NCBI RefSeq assembly: GCF_003319125.1
Contig: NZ_QOHG01000009.1
Location: 62,001-126,000, forward strand
DNA: 64,000 nt
Source: Blastococcus sp. TF02A-26
GTDB taxonomy: Bacteria; Actinomycetota; Actinomycetes; Mycobacteriales; Geodermatophilaceae
Direction: 5' to 3'
Part shown: positions 51,228 to 60,341 of the stretch, in pieces
How positions within the stretch are numbered: position 1 is the stretch's first letter
How the letters are laid out: each line of letters opens with the position of its first letter
Notes under the pieces: model-generated
Databases searched by the model: none
Told to the model about the DNA's origin: nothing
Seen by the model: only the letters and a program-made list of their open reading frames with translations
Position numbers and translations under genes: made by a program

Positions 51228-52315
51228 CGCCGCCGCCCGCGTGCCCAGAGGAGCCCGGCGAAGAACGGGGCGCCGATGAAGGCGGTCACCACGCCCAGCG
51301 GCAGCTCGGCGGGGGAGAGGACCACGCGCGCGACCAGGTCGGCGAGCACGAGGAAAGCACCGCCGCCGAGCAGGCAGGCCGGCAGCAGGCGGACGTGCGA
51401 GCCACCGACGAGGCGGCGGGCCATGTGCGGGACGACGAGGCCGACGAAGCCGACGAGGCCGCTCACGGCGACCGCCGAGGCGGTGGCCAGCGAGGCCGCG
51501 ACGATCACCAGGAGCCGGACCCGGGTCGGGTGCACGCCCAGCGAGCGCGCCTCGTCGTCGCCGACGGCGAGCACGTCGAGCGGGCGGGCGCACAGCAGCA
51601 GGACGGCCGAGGCCAGCCCCAGGTAGGGCAGGACCAGCAGGATGTCCGACCACTGGGCGCCGCCGAGCTGACCGAGCAGCCAGCCGTACACCTGCTGCAG
51701 GTCCTCGGCGTTCTGCTGCTGCACCAGCGTCTGCGCCGCGGCGAGGAACGCGGCCACGGCGACGCCGGCGAGCAGGAGCGTCGCGTTGTTCGACCCGCCC
51801 GCGGCGGTGCCGAGCAGCAGGGCGGCCCCGACGCCGGTCAGCGCGCCGGCGAACGCCGCCAGGGGGATGACGCCGATCCCCGCCACGGTCACCCCGGGCG
51901 CGTAGGCGATGACCAGCGTCGCGCCCAGCCCGGCCCCGGCGGCGGCACCCAGCAGGTAGGGATCGGCCAGCGGGTTGCGGAACACGCCCTGGTAGCTGCC
52001 GCCGGCGACGGCCAGCGCCGCGCCGACCAGCGCGGCCAGCACCACCCGGGGCAGGCGGAGCTGCAGCAGCACCGCCGCCTCGGTCCCGGTGAGCCCGCCG
52101 GGGACGTCGACGCCGAGGGGCGACAGCGCCCGGTCCAGCAGGGTGGCGACGACGGCGACGGGCGGGAGCGGCAGCGCGCCGACCCAGATCCCGGCGAGTG
52201 CGGCGAGGAGCAGGGCCGCCGCGCCAGCGCAGACGACCAGCAGGGCGCCCGGACGCCGGGCGGACGCGGCGCCGGCCGCCTGCCCGTCCCGGGTGCCGCT
52301 GCTCGTCGCTGTCAC
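51224..52315 (-). CDS. btuC: Cobalamin/iron-chelate ABC transporter permease (BtuC/FecCD family)
   Basis: A 363-residue permease with about ten transmembrane segments. LRLPRVVLAALVGAALAVAGGSYQGVFRNPLADPYLLGAAAGAGLGAT and VSGLVGFVGLVVPHMARRLVGGSH are family signatures. It is encoded between the binding protein and ATPase genes in the order F-C-D and overlaps the latter by four bases. Confidence 0.9.
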   Translation of the reverse strand: MTATSSGTRDGQAAGAASARRPGALLVVCAGAAALLLAALAGIWVGALPLPPVAVVATLLDRALSPLGVDVPGGLTGTEAAVLLQLRLPRVVLAALVGAALAVAGGSYQGVFRNPLADPYLLGAAAGAGLGATLVIAYAPGVTVAGIGVIPLAAFAGALTGVGAALLLGTAAGGSNNATLLLAGVAVAAFLAAAQTLVQQQNAEDLQQVYGWLLGQLGGAQWSDILLVLPYLGLASAVLLLCARPLDVLAVGDDEARSLGVHPTRVRLLVIVAASLATASAVAVSGLVGFVGLVVPHMARRLVGGSHVRLLPACLLGGGAFLVLADLVARVVLSPAELPLGVVTAFIGAPFFAGLLWARGRRR

Positions 52316-52326
52316 GCCGGCGCCGA

Positions 52327-53274
52327 TCAGCCGTTCAGCGCCGTGGCGACGGACTCGGCGAAGTCGGCGATCCGCGGACCCCACCGGGAGGCGACGTCGT
52401 CGGAGGCCTCGAGGACCCGGCCCTGCTGCACGGCGGGGACCGTGTCGAAGGCCGGTCGCGAGGCGACGGTCGCGGCGGACTCGCCGCAGCAGAGGGTGTC
52501 GGCGAGCACGATCAGCTCCGGCGCCTGGCCGACGACGTACTCGGCCGACAGCTGCGGGTAGCCCTCGTTGGCGCCGGCCGCGCCGTCGGCGACGTTCTCC
52601 AGCCCGAAGAGGGTGTAGATGCTGCCGATGAGGGTGGAGCTGTCCGCGCTGTAGTAGCTGGGGTCCAGCTCGTGGTAGACCCGCTGCCCCTCCGCCGCCC
52701 CGCCCACCGAGGCGACCGCGGCGTCGATCCGGTCCTGCACGTCGGTGACGACGTCGTCGGCGTCGTCGGTGCGGCCGGTCGCCTCGCCGAGCAGGCGCAG
52801 CTGGTCGTAGCTGCCCTCGAGGTCGTCGACGGCGGGCAGCAGGAGGACCGGCACCTCCAGCGTCTCCAGCGCGTCGACGATGCCGTTGATGTCGTCGCTG
52901 AGCACGACCAGGTCCGGCGCGTAGCTGATGATCGCCTCGGCGTTGGGGGTGTAGGCCGACAGGTCGGTCGTGGGCGCCTCGGCGGGGAAGTCCGACGTGC
53001 TGTCGACGGCGACCACCTGCTCGTCCGCGCCGATGGCGAAGAGCATCTCGGTGGCCGTGGCCGACAGGGAGACGATCGCCTCCGGGCGCTCGTCCAGCGT
53101 CACCTCGCCGGCGTCGCTGGACACGGTGACCGGGAAGGCCGCGTCGCTGCTGCTCCCGGACCGGTCGGCGTCGGCGGCGGGGTCGTCGGAGCCGCAGGCG
53201 GTGACCAGCAGCGCCGCCGGCACCAGGAGTGCGGACAGCAGCCGCCGCGGGGACGAGGACGAGGAGCGGGGCAA
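52327..53274 (-). CDS. btuF: Cobalamin-type substrate-binding lipoprotein (BtuF-like)
   Basis: A 315-residue lipoprotein of the family III (FhuD/BtuF) binding proteins. The signal ends VTAC; the domain has RPEAIVSLSATATEMLFAIGA, then PDLVVLSDDINGIVDAL, and a conserved CC in VLADTLCCGESAATVASRP, which I associate with the actinobacterial corrinoid group. TTG at 53274 has GGAGG nine bases upstream. A cobalamin riboswitch 60-220 bp upstream strongly suggests B12 uptake. Confidence 0.88.
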   Translation of the reverse strand: MPRSSSSSPRRLLSALLVPAALLVTACGSDDPAADADRSGSSSDAAFPVTVSSDAGEVTLDERPEAIVSLSATATEMLFAIGADEQVVAVDSTSDFPAEAPTTDLSAYTPNAEAIISYAPDLVVLSDDINGIVDALETLEVPVLLLPAVDDLEGSYDQLRLLGEATGRTDDADDVVTDVQDRIDAAVASVGGAAEGQRVYHELDPSYYSADSSTLIGSIYTLFGLENVADGAAGANEGYPQLSAEYVVGQAPELIVLADTLCCGESAATVASRPAFDTVPAVQQGRVLEASDDVASRWGPRIADFAESVATALNG

Positions 53275-53329
53275 GGAGGGCCTCCAGCGGCGGGCAGGCG
53301 CCGCCTCCGGGCACGGTCGCCCGGGTGCG

Positions 53330-53492
53330 CGACCCCTGCCTCGAGGATCGGGACACGACGCAGGGCAGGCGATCTGGCTCGGACCACGGGGGTGGCCACC
53401 ACAGTTGCGGGACAGCGCCGGGTTCCCACCGGACTTCGCTGCCGGAGCGTCGCCGGCGCTCGGGCCGGCGGAGCGCGACGGTACCAGCGCCG
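53330..53492 (-). ncRNA. Cobalamin riboswitch
   Basis: On the minus strand the B12-box region reads ...GAAGTCCGGTGGGAACC then CGGCGCTGTCCCGCAACTGT (53432-53401 and just upstream), matching the conserved GAAnCCGGTG...CCCGC..CTGTGA core. Downstream, GAGCCAGATCGCCTGCC matches the conserved 3' element. A CCTGCCC/GGCAGGGG pair after it could form the expression platform. Boundaries are approximate. It precedes btuF, where B12 binding would reduce importer expression. Confidence 0.85.
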
Positions 53493-53509
53493 TGCCCGGC
53501 GACCGGGGC

Positions 53510-54673
53510 TCAGCCGAGGAGCGAGCGGTAGACCGCCACGGTCTGCTGGGCGATGGCCGGCCAGCCGAACTCCGACAGCACGCGCTCGCGGCCGGTCGCG
53601 CCCATGGCCGCCGCCCGCTGCGGATCGGCGAGCAGCTCGGCCATGCGCGCCGCCAGCCCCGCCTCGAAGGCGGCGGTGTCCGCGGGGTCGTAGGGCACCA
53701 GGAGACCGGTCCGCCCGTCGTCGACGACCTCCGGGATGCCGCCGACCGCGCTGGCCACCACGGCGGTGCCGCACGCGGCGGCCTCCAGGTTGACGATGCC
53801 CAGCGGCTCGTAGACCGACGGACAGACGAACGCCGTCGCGCCGGTGATGAGCGGGACCAGCTGGTCGCGGGGAAGCATCGCCTCGATCCAGACCACGCCG
53901 CTGCGCCGGGCCTGCAGGGCGGCGACCGCCTCGGCCACCTGCTGCCGTTCGGCGGGGGTGTCGGCGGCGCCGGCGCAGAGGACCAGACCGGCCTCGGGCG
54001 GGAGCTGGTCGGCCGCGGCCAGCAGGTGGACCAGGCCCTTCTGCCGGGTGATCCGCCCGACGAACAGCGCGTACGGCCGGTCGGGATCCACCCCCAGCGA
54101 GCGGACGACGTCGGGCGCGGGCACCGGGCGGTAGGCCTCGGCGTCCACGCCGTTGTGCACCACGTGCACCCGCGCGGGGTCCAGCTCCGGGTACACGGAC
54201 AGGACGTCGTCGCGCATCCCGGCGCTCACCGCGATCACCGCGTCGGCCGAGAGGTAGGAGGTCCGCTCCACCCACGACGACAGCCGGTAGCCGCCGCCCA
54301 GCTGCTCGGCCTTCCACGGCCGGCGCGGCTCCAGCGAGTGCGCGGTCACCACGTGCGGGACGCCGTGGACCAGGGCGGCGAGCATGCCCGCCCCGTTGGC
54401 GTACCAGGTGTGGCTGTGCACCAGGTCGGCCCCGCCGAGGGCGGCGGCGATCTCCACGTCGGTGCCCAGCGCCTGGAGCGCGCCGTTCGCGGCGGTCAGC
54501 CCGGCGGGGACGGCGTGCGCGGTGGCGTCCGACCGCTCGGCGCCGAAGCAGTGGACGTCGATCTCCGGCCCGGCCGGCAGGGAGCGGAGCGCCGCCACCA
54601 GGTGCTCGACGTGCACGCCCGCACCGCCGTAGACGTCCGGCGGCCACTCCCTGGTCACGATGCCGATCTGCAC
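53510..54673 (-). CDS. glgM: Glycogen synthase / alpha-maltose-1-phosphate synthase (GT4)
   Basis: A 387-residue GT-B glycosyltransferase of family GT4. The start [28 protein letters not shown] contains the acceptor-binding GGAG, and the C-terminal half has [35 protein letters not shown], the donor-binding E-x7-E region. In actinobacteria this gene, divergent from glgC, is the ADP-glucose-using GlgM that makes maltose-1-phosphate; the name rests on that context. 119 bp separate it from glgC. Confidence 0.92.
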   Translation of the reverse strand: MQIGIVTREWPPDVYGGAGVHVEHLVAALRSLPAGPEIDVHCFGAERSDATAHAVPAGLTAANGALQALGTDVEIAAALGGADLVHSHTWYANGAGMLAALVHGVPHVVTAHSLEPRRPWKAEQLGGGYRLSSWVERTSYLSADAVIAVSAGMRDDVLSVYPELDPARVHVVHNGVDAEAYRPVPAPDVVRSLGVDPDRPYALFVGRITRQKGLVHLLAAADQLPPEAGLVLCAGAADTPAERQQVAEAVAALQARRSGVVWIEAMLPRDQLVPLITGATAFVCPSVYEPLGIVNLEAAACGTAVVASAVGGIPEVVDDGRTGLLVPYDPADTAAFEAGLAARMAELLADPQRAAAMGATGRERVLSEFGWPAIAQQTVAVYRSLLG

Positions 54674-54792
54674 CGCGTCAGCCTAGGAGGACCCCCCGGA
54701 CCCGGCTCCTCCGCGCGCCTCCCGTCACCCGTCAGGGCGGGGAACAGCACGGTGAGGGGATTACCGATCGGCGCAGCGGATACGTTGCCTGC

Positions 54793-56013
54793 ATGCGTGG
54801 CGGTCCTCGGGTGCTCGGCATCGTCCTTGCCGGTGGTGAGGGCAAGCGACTCGCGCCCCTGACCCAGGACCGGGCCAAGCCCGCGGTGCCCTTCGGGGGC
54901 AACTACCGGCTGATCGACTTCGTGCTGTCGAACCTGGTCAACGGCGACATCCGGCAGATCGCCGTCCTCACCCAGTACAAGAGCCACAGCCTGGACCGGC
55001 ACATCACCACGACCTGGCGGATGTCGCAGCTGCTGGGCAACTACGTGACCCCCGTGCCGGCGCAGCAGCGGCTGGGCCCGCGCTGGTACATGGGCAGTGC
55101 GGACGCCATCTTCCAGAGCCTCAACCTGATCTACGACGCCCGGCCCGACGTCGTCGTCGTCTTCGGCGCCGACCACGTCTACCGCATGGACCCGGCGCAG
55201 ATGATCGACCAGCACATGCAGACCGGTGCCGGGGTGACCATCGCCGGCCTGCGGGTCCCGCGCAGCGAGGCCGGCGGCTTCGGGATCATCGACGCCGACG
55301 CCGAGGGCAGGGTCCGGCAGTTCCTCGAGAAGCCCGCGGACCCGCCCGGTCTCCCGGACTCCCCGGAGGAGAGCTTCGCCTCCATGGGGAACTACGTGTT
55401 CACCACCGACGCGCTGCTCGAGGCGCTGCGGACCGACGCCGAGGACCCGCACTCGGTGCACGACATGGGCGGCTCGATCATGCCGATGCTGGCCGAGGCC
55501 GGGGACGCGTGGGTCTACGACTTCTCGACCAACGTCGTCCCTGGCGCGACCGAGCGCGACCACGGCTACTGGCGTGACGTCGGGACGATCGACAGCTACT
55601 TCGACGCCCACATGGACCTGGTGTCGGTCACGCCGATCTTCAACCTCTACAACGACCGCTGGCCGATCCTGACCCTCCCGCCGCAGCTGCCGCCGGCGAA
55701 GTTCGTCCTCGGCGGTCGAGCGGAGGAGTCGATGGTCAGCGCCGGGGCGATCATCGGTGGCGGCTCGGTGCACCACTCGGTGGTCTCGCCCGGGGTGCGC
55801 ATCGACCGCGGCGCCCGCGTCGAGGACAGCGTCCTGATGGACGGCGTGCAGATCGGCGAGGGCGCCTACGTCCGCCGGGCCATCCTGGACAAGAACGTCG
55901 TCGTCCCCCCGTGGGCGCGCATCGGCGTCGACCTGGACGCCGACCGTCGGCGGTACCACGTCAGCGACGGCGGGGTCACCGTCCTCGGCAAGGGAGCACG
56001 GGCCCTCGTCTGA
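54793..56013 (+). CDS. glgC: Glucose-1-phosphate adenylyltransferase
   Basis: Makes ADP-glucose for glycogen/maltosyl synthesis; 406 residues. The nucleotide-binding start [32 protein letters not shown], then [12 protein letters not shown], the substrate-site [10 protein letters not shown], and a C-terminal left-handed helix ([20 protein letters not shown]) are complete. TACGTT at 54781-54786 ends 6 nt before the ATG, a leaderless arrangement. The adjacent divergent glgM uses its product. Confidence 0.96.
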   Translation: MRGGPRVLGIVLAGGEGKRLAPLTQDRAKPAVPFGGNYRLIDFVLSNLVNGDIRQIAVLTQYKSHSLDRHITTTWRMSQLLGNYVTPVPAQQRLGPRWYMGSADAIFQSLNLIYDARPDVVVVFGADHVYRMDPAQMIDQHMQTGAGVTIAGLRVPRSEAGGFGIIDADAEGRVRQFLEKPADPPGLPDSPEESFASMGNYVFTTDALLEALRTDAEDPHSVHDMGGSIMPMLAEAGDAWVYDFSTNVVPGATERDHGYWRDVGTIDSYFDAHMDLVSVTPIFNLYNDRWPILTLPPQLPPAKFVLGGRAEESMVSAGAIIGGGSVHHSVVSPGVRIDRGARVEDSVLMDGVQIGEGAYVRRAILDKNVVVPPWARIGVDLDADRRRYHVSDGGVTVLGKGARALV

Positions 56014-56029
56014 GAGGGACCGCGAGGGG

Positions 56030-56554
56030 ATGACCCGCCCGCTGATCGTCACCCTGCTCCTCGACGAGGAGGCGCAGCAGCGGTTCGACCGGCTGCGGGA
56101 GGCGCACTTCCCACCGGAGCGCAACCACCTCGCCGCACACGTGACGCTGTTCCACGCGCTGCCCGGCGAGGAGCTGGCCACCGTGGACGCCGACCTCGCC
56201 GCGGCCGCGGACCGTCCGCCGTTCCCCGTTCAGGTCACCGGCGTCCGCTCCCTGGGCCGCGGGGTCGCCTACACGCTGGCGTCGGCCGAGCTCGCCGAGC
56301 TGCGTGCCGGGCTGGCCGCCGCGTGGGCGCCGTGGCTGACGCCCCAGGACCGGCAGAGGCACGCGCCGCACGTCACGGTGCAGAACAAGGTCGACCCCGC
56401 CGTCGCCCGTGCGCTGCACGCGGACCTCTCGGCCGGCTTCGTCCCCGAGGTGGTGCCGGCCCGCGGCCTGGGCCTGTGGCGCTACCTCGGCGGCCCGTGG
56501 GAGCCGGTGGCCGAGCACCCGTTCCGCCCTGGAGGGCGGACGCCGTCGCGCTGA
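56030..56554 (+). CDS. 2'-5' RNA ligase / cyclic phosphodiesterase superfamily protein
   Basis: A 174-residue two-histidine phosphoesterase. Both HxT motifs are visible: AAHVTLFHAL near residue 36 and APHVTVQNKV near residue 108. Family members act on 2',3'-cyclic phosphates or 2'-5' linkages in RNA. It follows glgC by 16 bp and is probably co-transcribed with it. Confidence 0.85.
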   Translation: MTRPLIVTLLLDEEAQQRFDRLREAHFPPERNHLAAHVTLFHALPGEELATVDADLAAAADRPPFPVQVTGVRSLGRGVAYTLASAELAELRAGLAAAWAPWLTPQDRQRHAPHVTVQNKVDPAVARALHADLSAGFVPEVVPARGLGLWRYLGGPWEPVAEHPFRPGGRTPSR

Positions 56555-56561
56555 GGACCGG

Positions 56562-57239
56562 TCAGCGGGCGGTGCTGGCCACGAGCAGCCCGGCGCCGAT
56601 CGGCAGGACGGCGGAGGTGAGCGCGTCGTCCTCGCGCACCCGGCGGGCCACGTCGCGCCAGGCGACGGTCGCGGCGTCGCGCGCCGACCGGTCGGCGATC
56701 CGCCCACCCTCCAGCACCCCGGAGCAGACCAGCAGGCCTCCGGGACGCAGCAGCCCGAGCAGCCCGGCGAGCTCGGGGGCGTAGTCGGTCGGGGTGGTCG
56801 CGCAGACGACCAGGTCGTAGGCGCCCGGGGACAGCCGGGGGAGCACCTCCGCGGGCGAGCCGAAGATCATCCGGGTGCGGCCCGGCGGGTGCCCGGCGTC
56901 GGCGAACGCCCGCCGCGCAGCGCGCTGCTGCTCCGCGTCGGTGTCCAGGCAGGTGAGGACGCCGTCGCGGCGCATGCCCTGGAGCAGCCACAGGCCGCTC
57001 ACCCCGCCACCGCTGCCCACGGAGACGACGGCGCGGGCGCCGGCGCCCGAGGCGAGGACGGCGAGGGTGGCGCCGACGGCGGGGCTGACCGGCGGCGGTC
57101 CGGGGAGCTGCTCGGCCCGGGTGCGGGCCGCGGTCAGCGCCGGTGTCTCGGCGGCGAACCGGTCGGCGTAGGCGCTGTCGGGGTCGCCGTGCGGGTCCCG
57201 GCCCTCGCCACCGAACGGGGGCCGTCCCTGGGCGCTCAT
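56562..57239 (-). CDS. Class I SAM-dependent O-methyltransferase-like protein
   Basis: A 225-residue methyltransferase resembling the Rv1220c family, which neighbours sigE. The SAM site is VVSVGSGGGVSGLWLLQGM, the acidic loop CLDTDAEQQRAARRAF, and YDLVVCATTPTDYAPEL and LLRPGGLLVCSGVL follow. The natural substrate is unknown. ATG at 57239; it is divergent from sigE. Confidence 0.88.
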   Translation of the reverse strand: MSAQGRPPFGGEGRDPHGDPDSAYADRFAAETPALTAARTRAEQLPGPPPVSPAVGATLAVLASGAGARAVVSVGSGGGVSGLWLLQGMRRDGVLTCLDTDAEQQRAARRAFADAGHPPGRTRMIFGSPAEVLPRLSPGAYDLVVCATTPTDYAPELAGLLGLLRPGGLLVCSGVLEGGRIADRSARDAATVAWRDVARRVREDDALTSAVLPIGAGLLVASTAR

Positions 57240-57308
57240 CACCGGCCGAGGGTAGTGGCGTCGGCCCCCACCCGGTCGGGCGCCGTCGGCTGTGAAGTGC
57301 CTGTGAAC

Positions 57309-57338
57309 GGGAACACCCGTCCGGCAACCGGCCGTTGG
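57309..57338 (+). promoter_or_regulatory. ECF-type (SigE/SigH) promoter upstream of sigE
   Basis: GGGAACA (57309-57315), a 17-nt spacer, and CGTTGG (57333-57338) match the actinobacterial SigH/SigE consensus GGGAAYA-N16-18-CGTT. The predicted transcription start is 7-8 nt after the -10, on or next to the GTG at 57346. Autoregulation, or control by a SigH-type factor, is likely. Confidence 0.7.
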
Positions 57339-57438
57339 ACCCGACGTGCGAGGTGCCCGAACCGCCAGTTTCCCCGTCGGAGCCGGTCCGGCCGCGTCCG
57401 GACCGGTGGTCGCGGGTCCGATCTGCGATCCTGTGGTC

Positions 57439-58032
57439 GTGTCCGAGCCCGCCGCCGTCGCCCCGGAGGAGCAGCCCGCCGGTACCGGCTGGGTCGCCCC
57501 CACGTGGGAGCAGGTGGTCCGCGAGCACTCGGCCCGCGTGTACCGGCTGGCCTACCGCCTCTCGGGCAACCCGCAGGACGCCGAGGACCTCACCCAGGAG
57601 ACCTTCGTCCGGGTGTTCCGGTCGCTGGCCGACTTCTCGCCCGGCACCTTCGAGGGCTGGCTGCACCGCATCACGACCAACCTGTTCCTCGACATGGTCC
57701 GGCGCCGGCAGCGGATCCGCTTCGACGCGCTGCCCGAGGACACCGAGCGGCTGCCCGGCACCTCGCCGAGCCCCGAGCAGGTGTACGCCGACACCCACCT
57801 CGACCCGCAGGTGCAGGCCGCGCTCGACGCGCTGGCGCCGGAGTTCCGCGTGGCCGTCGTCCTGTGCGACATCGAGGGCCTGACCTACGAGGAGATCGCG
57901 GCCACCCTGGGCGTGAAGCTCGGCACCGTCCGCAGCCGCATCCACCGCGGTCGCGTGCAGCTCCGGCAGGCCCTGGCCCACCTCGCGCCCCGGCGTCCCG
58001 AGGCCGTCCCGGCGGAGGAGGGCGGGGCATGA
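57439..58032 (+). CDS. sigE: ECF sigma factor SigE
   Basis: Extracytoplasmic-function sigma factor for envelope and oxidative stress; 197 residues from GTG 57439. Region 2 is [34 protein letters not shown] and region 4 is [42 protein letters not shown] 228-residue form can start at GTG 57346, 7 nt after the ECF -10 element. The internal GTG lies 6 nt after GATCCT (57427-57432). rseA overlaps downstream (ATGA), then htrA and tatB, as in Rv1221-Rv1224. Confidence 0.95.
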   Translation: MSEPAAVAPEEQPAGTGWVAPTWEQVVREHSARVYRLAYRLSGNPQDAEDLTQETFVRVFRSLADFSPGTFEGWLHRITTNLFLDMVRRRQRIRFDALPEDTERLPGTSPSPEQVYADTHLDPQVQAALDALAPEFRVAVVLCDIEGLTYEEIAATLGVKLGTVRSRIHRGRVQLRQALAHLAPRRPEAVPAEEGGA

Positions 58033-58625
58033 GCCTGCCCGAGAGCCACCTGGCGCAGGAGGCCATCGCCGCGCTGGTCGACGGCGAGCTGGCCAGCGGT
58101 CCCGCCACCCGCGCCGCCCGGCACCTCGCCGGCTGCGCGTCCTGCCGCATGGCGGTGGAGGCGCAGCGGGAGGCCAAGGAGGCGCTGCACCGGGCGACCG
58201 ACGTCGCCATCCCCGGCGACCTGCTCAGCCGGCTCCGCGAGATCCCGTTCACGGCCGAGGTGCCCGGCGCCGGCGGTCCCGGCGCCCTGAGCGCCGACGC
58301 CGGCCGGCTCACCCTGCGCGACGGCAGCGGCTCCTGGGCGGTGCCGCTCGAGCCGCAGCCGGCGTCCCCGGCCCGCTCCGGGTCCGCGCGCTGGCTGCGC
58401 CGCGGGGTGGCCGGCACGCTGGCCGGTCTCGGCATCGGCGTCACCGCGCTGGCCCTGAGCCTGCCCGGTCCCGACGAGCGACCCGGCGGTCCGGCCGACC
58501 CGGTCGCCGACTCCCGCGGGCCCGCCGAGCGCAGCGAGGTCGTGCCGCCGGTCGTGCGCACCCTCACCGGCGCCGACCCGACCGTCGCCGTCGTCCCCGC
58601 GGGCACCCGCGCCGGCACCCCCTGA
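58029..58625 (+). CDS. rseA: Anti-sigma factor RseA (zinc-finger type)
   Basis: A 198-residue ZAS-type anti-sigma factor. The HxxxCxxC element is HLAGCASCR (about residues 36-44), which would bind zinc and hold SigE. Unlike the soluble mycobacterial protein, a hydrophobic stretch ([20 protein letters not shown], about residues 129-148) looks like a membrane segment, followed by a Pro-rich tail outside. The ATG overlaps the sigE stop. Confidence 0.9.
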   Translation: MSLPESHLAQEAIAALVDGELASGPATRAARHLAGCASCRMAVEAQREAKEALHRATDVAIPGDLLSRLREIPFTAEVPGAGGPGALSADAGRLTLRDGSGSWAVPLEPQPASPARSGSARWLRRGVAGTLAGLGIGVTALALSLPGPDERPGGPADPVADSRGPAERSEVVPPVVRTLTGADPTVAVVPAGTRAGTP

Positions 58626-58693
58626 CCACCACCCGCTGACCGGTCCGGCGCCCGCGCCGACCGACCGACGCCCCGCGCCCGGGGGAGGACCCG

Positions 58694-60268
58694 CTGCCCG
58701 AGACCCCGCCGTCCCCCCAGGGTGACGACCGTCCTGCCGTCGACGGGTCCCCGGACGAGGCCTTCGCCCGGCCGGCCGGCCGCGCCGGCGGCTTCGACCC
58801 GCCGGCGGGCCGGACCCGCCCCGCGGTGCCGGCTCCGGCCCAGCCCAACCCGGCCCTCCGGACGGCGTTCGGCCGCCCGGCCGAGGTCGGCGGCACCTTC
58901 GCCGAGGGCCGGCCGACGCTGCCGCCCCGGCCGGCCGCGCCGCCTCCGCCGGAGGCCGTCCTCCGTGCCTTCGCCCCGCCCGGGACCGACCGCCGCGGCC
59001 TGCAGGAGCCGCCCGGTGGCCGCCCCGGCCGCCGGCGCACCTCGGCCGGACCCTGGTGGAAGCCCGACGCCAGGAGCGACCCCTGGCGCGACCCGCACGC
59101 TCCCGCCGGCCTGGCCGGACCCGCCGTCTTCCCCGACGAGGACGAGCAGGAGGGCCCGGTCGTCGTCGACGCCAAGGGCCGCAAGCGACTGCGCCTGCGG
59201 GACCTGTCGGTCCGCATCTCGGCGCTGGTGCTGCTCGCCGTCCTCGTGGTCGGCGCGCTGGGTGGTGCGCTGGGCTACTGGCTGACCCGGAGCGCCGCCG
59301 AGTCGCCGCTGCTGGACCCCGACTCGCAGCTGTCGCAGGTCGACGAGGGCGTCGTCCGGGAGCCGGGGTCGGTCGCCGAGATCGCCGAGGCCATCACGCC
59401 CGCCGTTGTCTCCATCGAGGTCCGGCTCGGTGACGCCGGCGCGACCGGCTCCGGGGTCGTCGTCGACGGCGAGAACGGTTACATCGTCACCAACAACCAC
59501 GTCATCTCCGGCGCCGACGGCAACGACGACGCCGAGATCCGCGCGGTCTTCTCCGACGGCAGCGGATCCGAGGCCCGCATCGTCGGCCGCGACCCCGCCA
59601 GCGACATCGCCGTCATCAAGGTGGAGAAGCCCGGGCTGCTCGAGGCGTCGCTCGGCAGCGTCGACGACCTCGTGGTCGGGGACCCCGTCATCGCCGTCGG
59701 CTCGCCCCTCGGGCTGGCCGGCACCGTGACCAGCGGCATCGTCAGCGCGCTCGACCGGCCGGTCCGGCTCTCCGGCGAGGGCAGCGACACCAACGCGGTG
59801 ATCAGCGCGGTGCAGACCGACGCCCCCATCAACCCGGGCAACTCCGGTGGCGCCCTCGTCGACGCCACCGGCGCGGTGATCGGGATCAACACCGCCATCG
59901 CCTCGCTCGGCGGCGGCAGCGTGGGCCTGGGCTTCGCCATCCCGATCGACACCGCCCGGGACATCGCCGAGCAGCTGATCACGACCGGCCGGGCGGTGCA
60001 CGCCACCCTCGGGGTCAACGCGCGGTCGGTCACCGACGGCACGCGCGACGGCGCACTGGTCGTGAACGTCGAGCCCGAGGGCCCCGCCGCGAACGCCGGG
60101 CTGCGCGAGCAGGACGTGATCATCGCCGTCGACGACATGCAGGTCGGCAGCTCCGAGGAGCTCGTCGTGGCCGTCGACTCGCGCGCGCCGGGTGACCGGG
60201 TGCGGATCGAGTACGTGCGCGGCGGTGCGGAGTCGACCACGGTCGAGGCCGTCCTGGCGGAGGCCTAG
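58694..60268 (+). CDS. htrA: HtrA/DegP-family serine protease with PDZ domain
   Basis: Membrane-anchored quality-control protease, 524 residues from CTG 58694. A Pro/Ala-rich cytoplasmic N-terminus with PALRTAFGRPAEVGGTF (mycobacterial-type motif), a transmembrane segment (SALVLLAVLVVGALGGALGYWL), then the protease domain follow. The triad is His in VTNNHVISG, Asp in DPASDIAVIKV, Ser in NPGNSGGALVD. A PDZ domain ends the protein. GGGGGAGG lies 5 nt before the CTG; the first canonical start, GTG 58826, has no ribosome site. Confidence 0.92.
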   Translation: MPETPPSPQGDDRPAVDGSPDEAFARPAGRAGGFDPPAGRTRPAVPAPAQPNPALRTAFGRPAEVGGTFAEGRPTLPPRPAAPPPPEAVLRAFAPPGTDRRGLQEPPGGRPGRRRTSAGPWWKPDARSDPWRDPHAPAGLAGPAVFPDEDEQEGPVVVDAKGRKRLRLRDLSVRISALVLLAVLVVGALGGALGYWLTRSAAESPLLDPDSQLSQVDEGVVREPGSVAEIAEAITPAVVSIEVRLGDAGATGSGVVVDGENGYIVTNNHVISGADGNDDAEIRAVFSDGSGSEARIVGRDPASDIAVIKVEKPGLLEASLGSVDDLVVGDPVIAVGSPLGLAGTVTSGIVSALDRPVRLSGEGSDTNAVISAVQTDAPINPGNSGGALVDATGAVIGINTAIASLGGGSVGLGFAIPIDTARDIAEQLITTGRAVHATLGVNARSVTDGTRDGALVVNVEPEGPAANAGLREQDVIIAVDDMQVGSSEELVVAVDSRAPGDRVRIEYVRGGAESTTVEAVLAEA

Positions 60269-60341
60269 CGGCCCGGAGGCGCCGGGGGGGACCTACGCTG
60301 GGTGCGTCCGCGCCGAGCGGCCGGGCAGGACGGGAGCTGCG

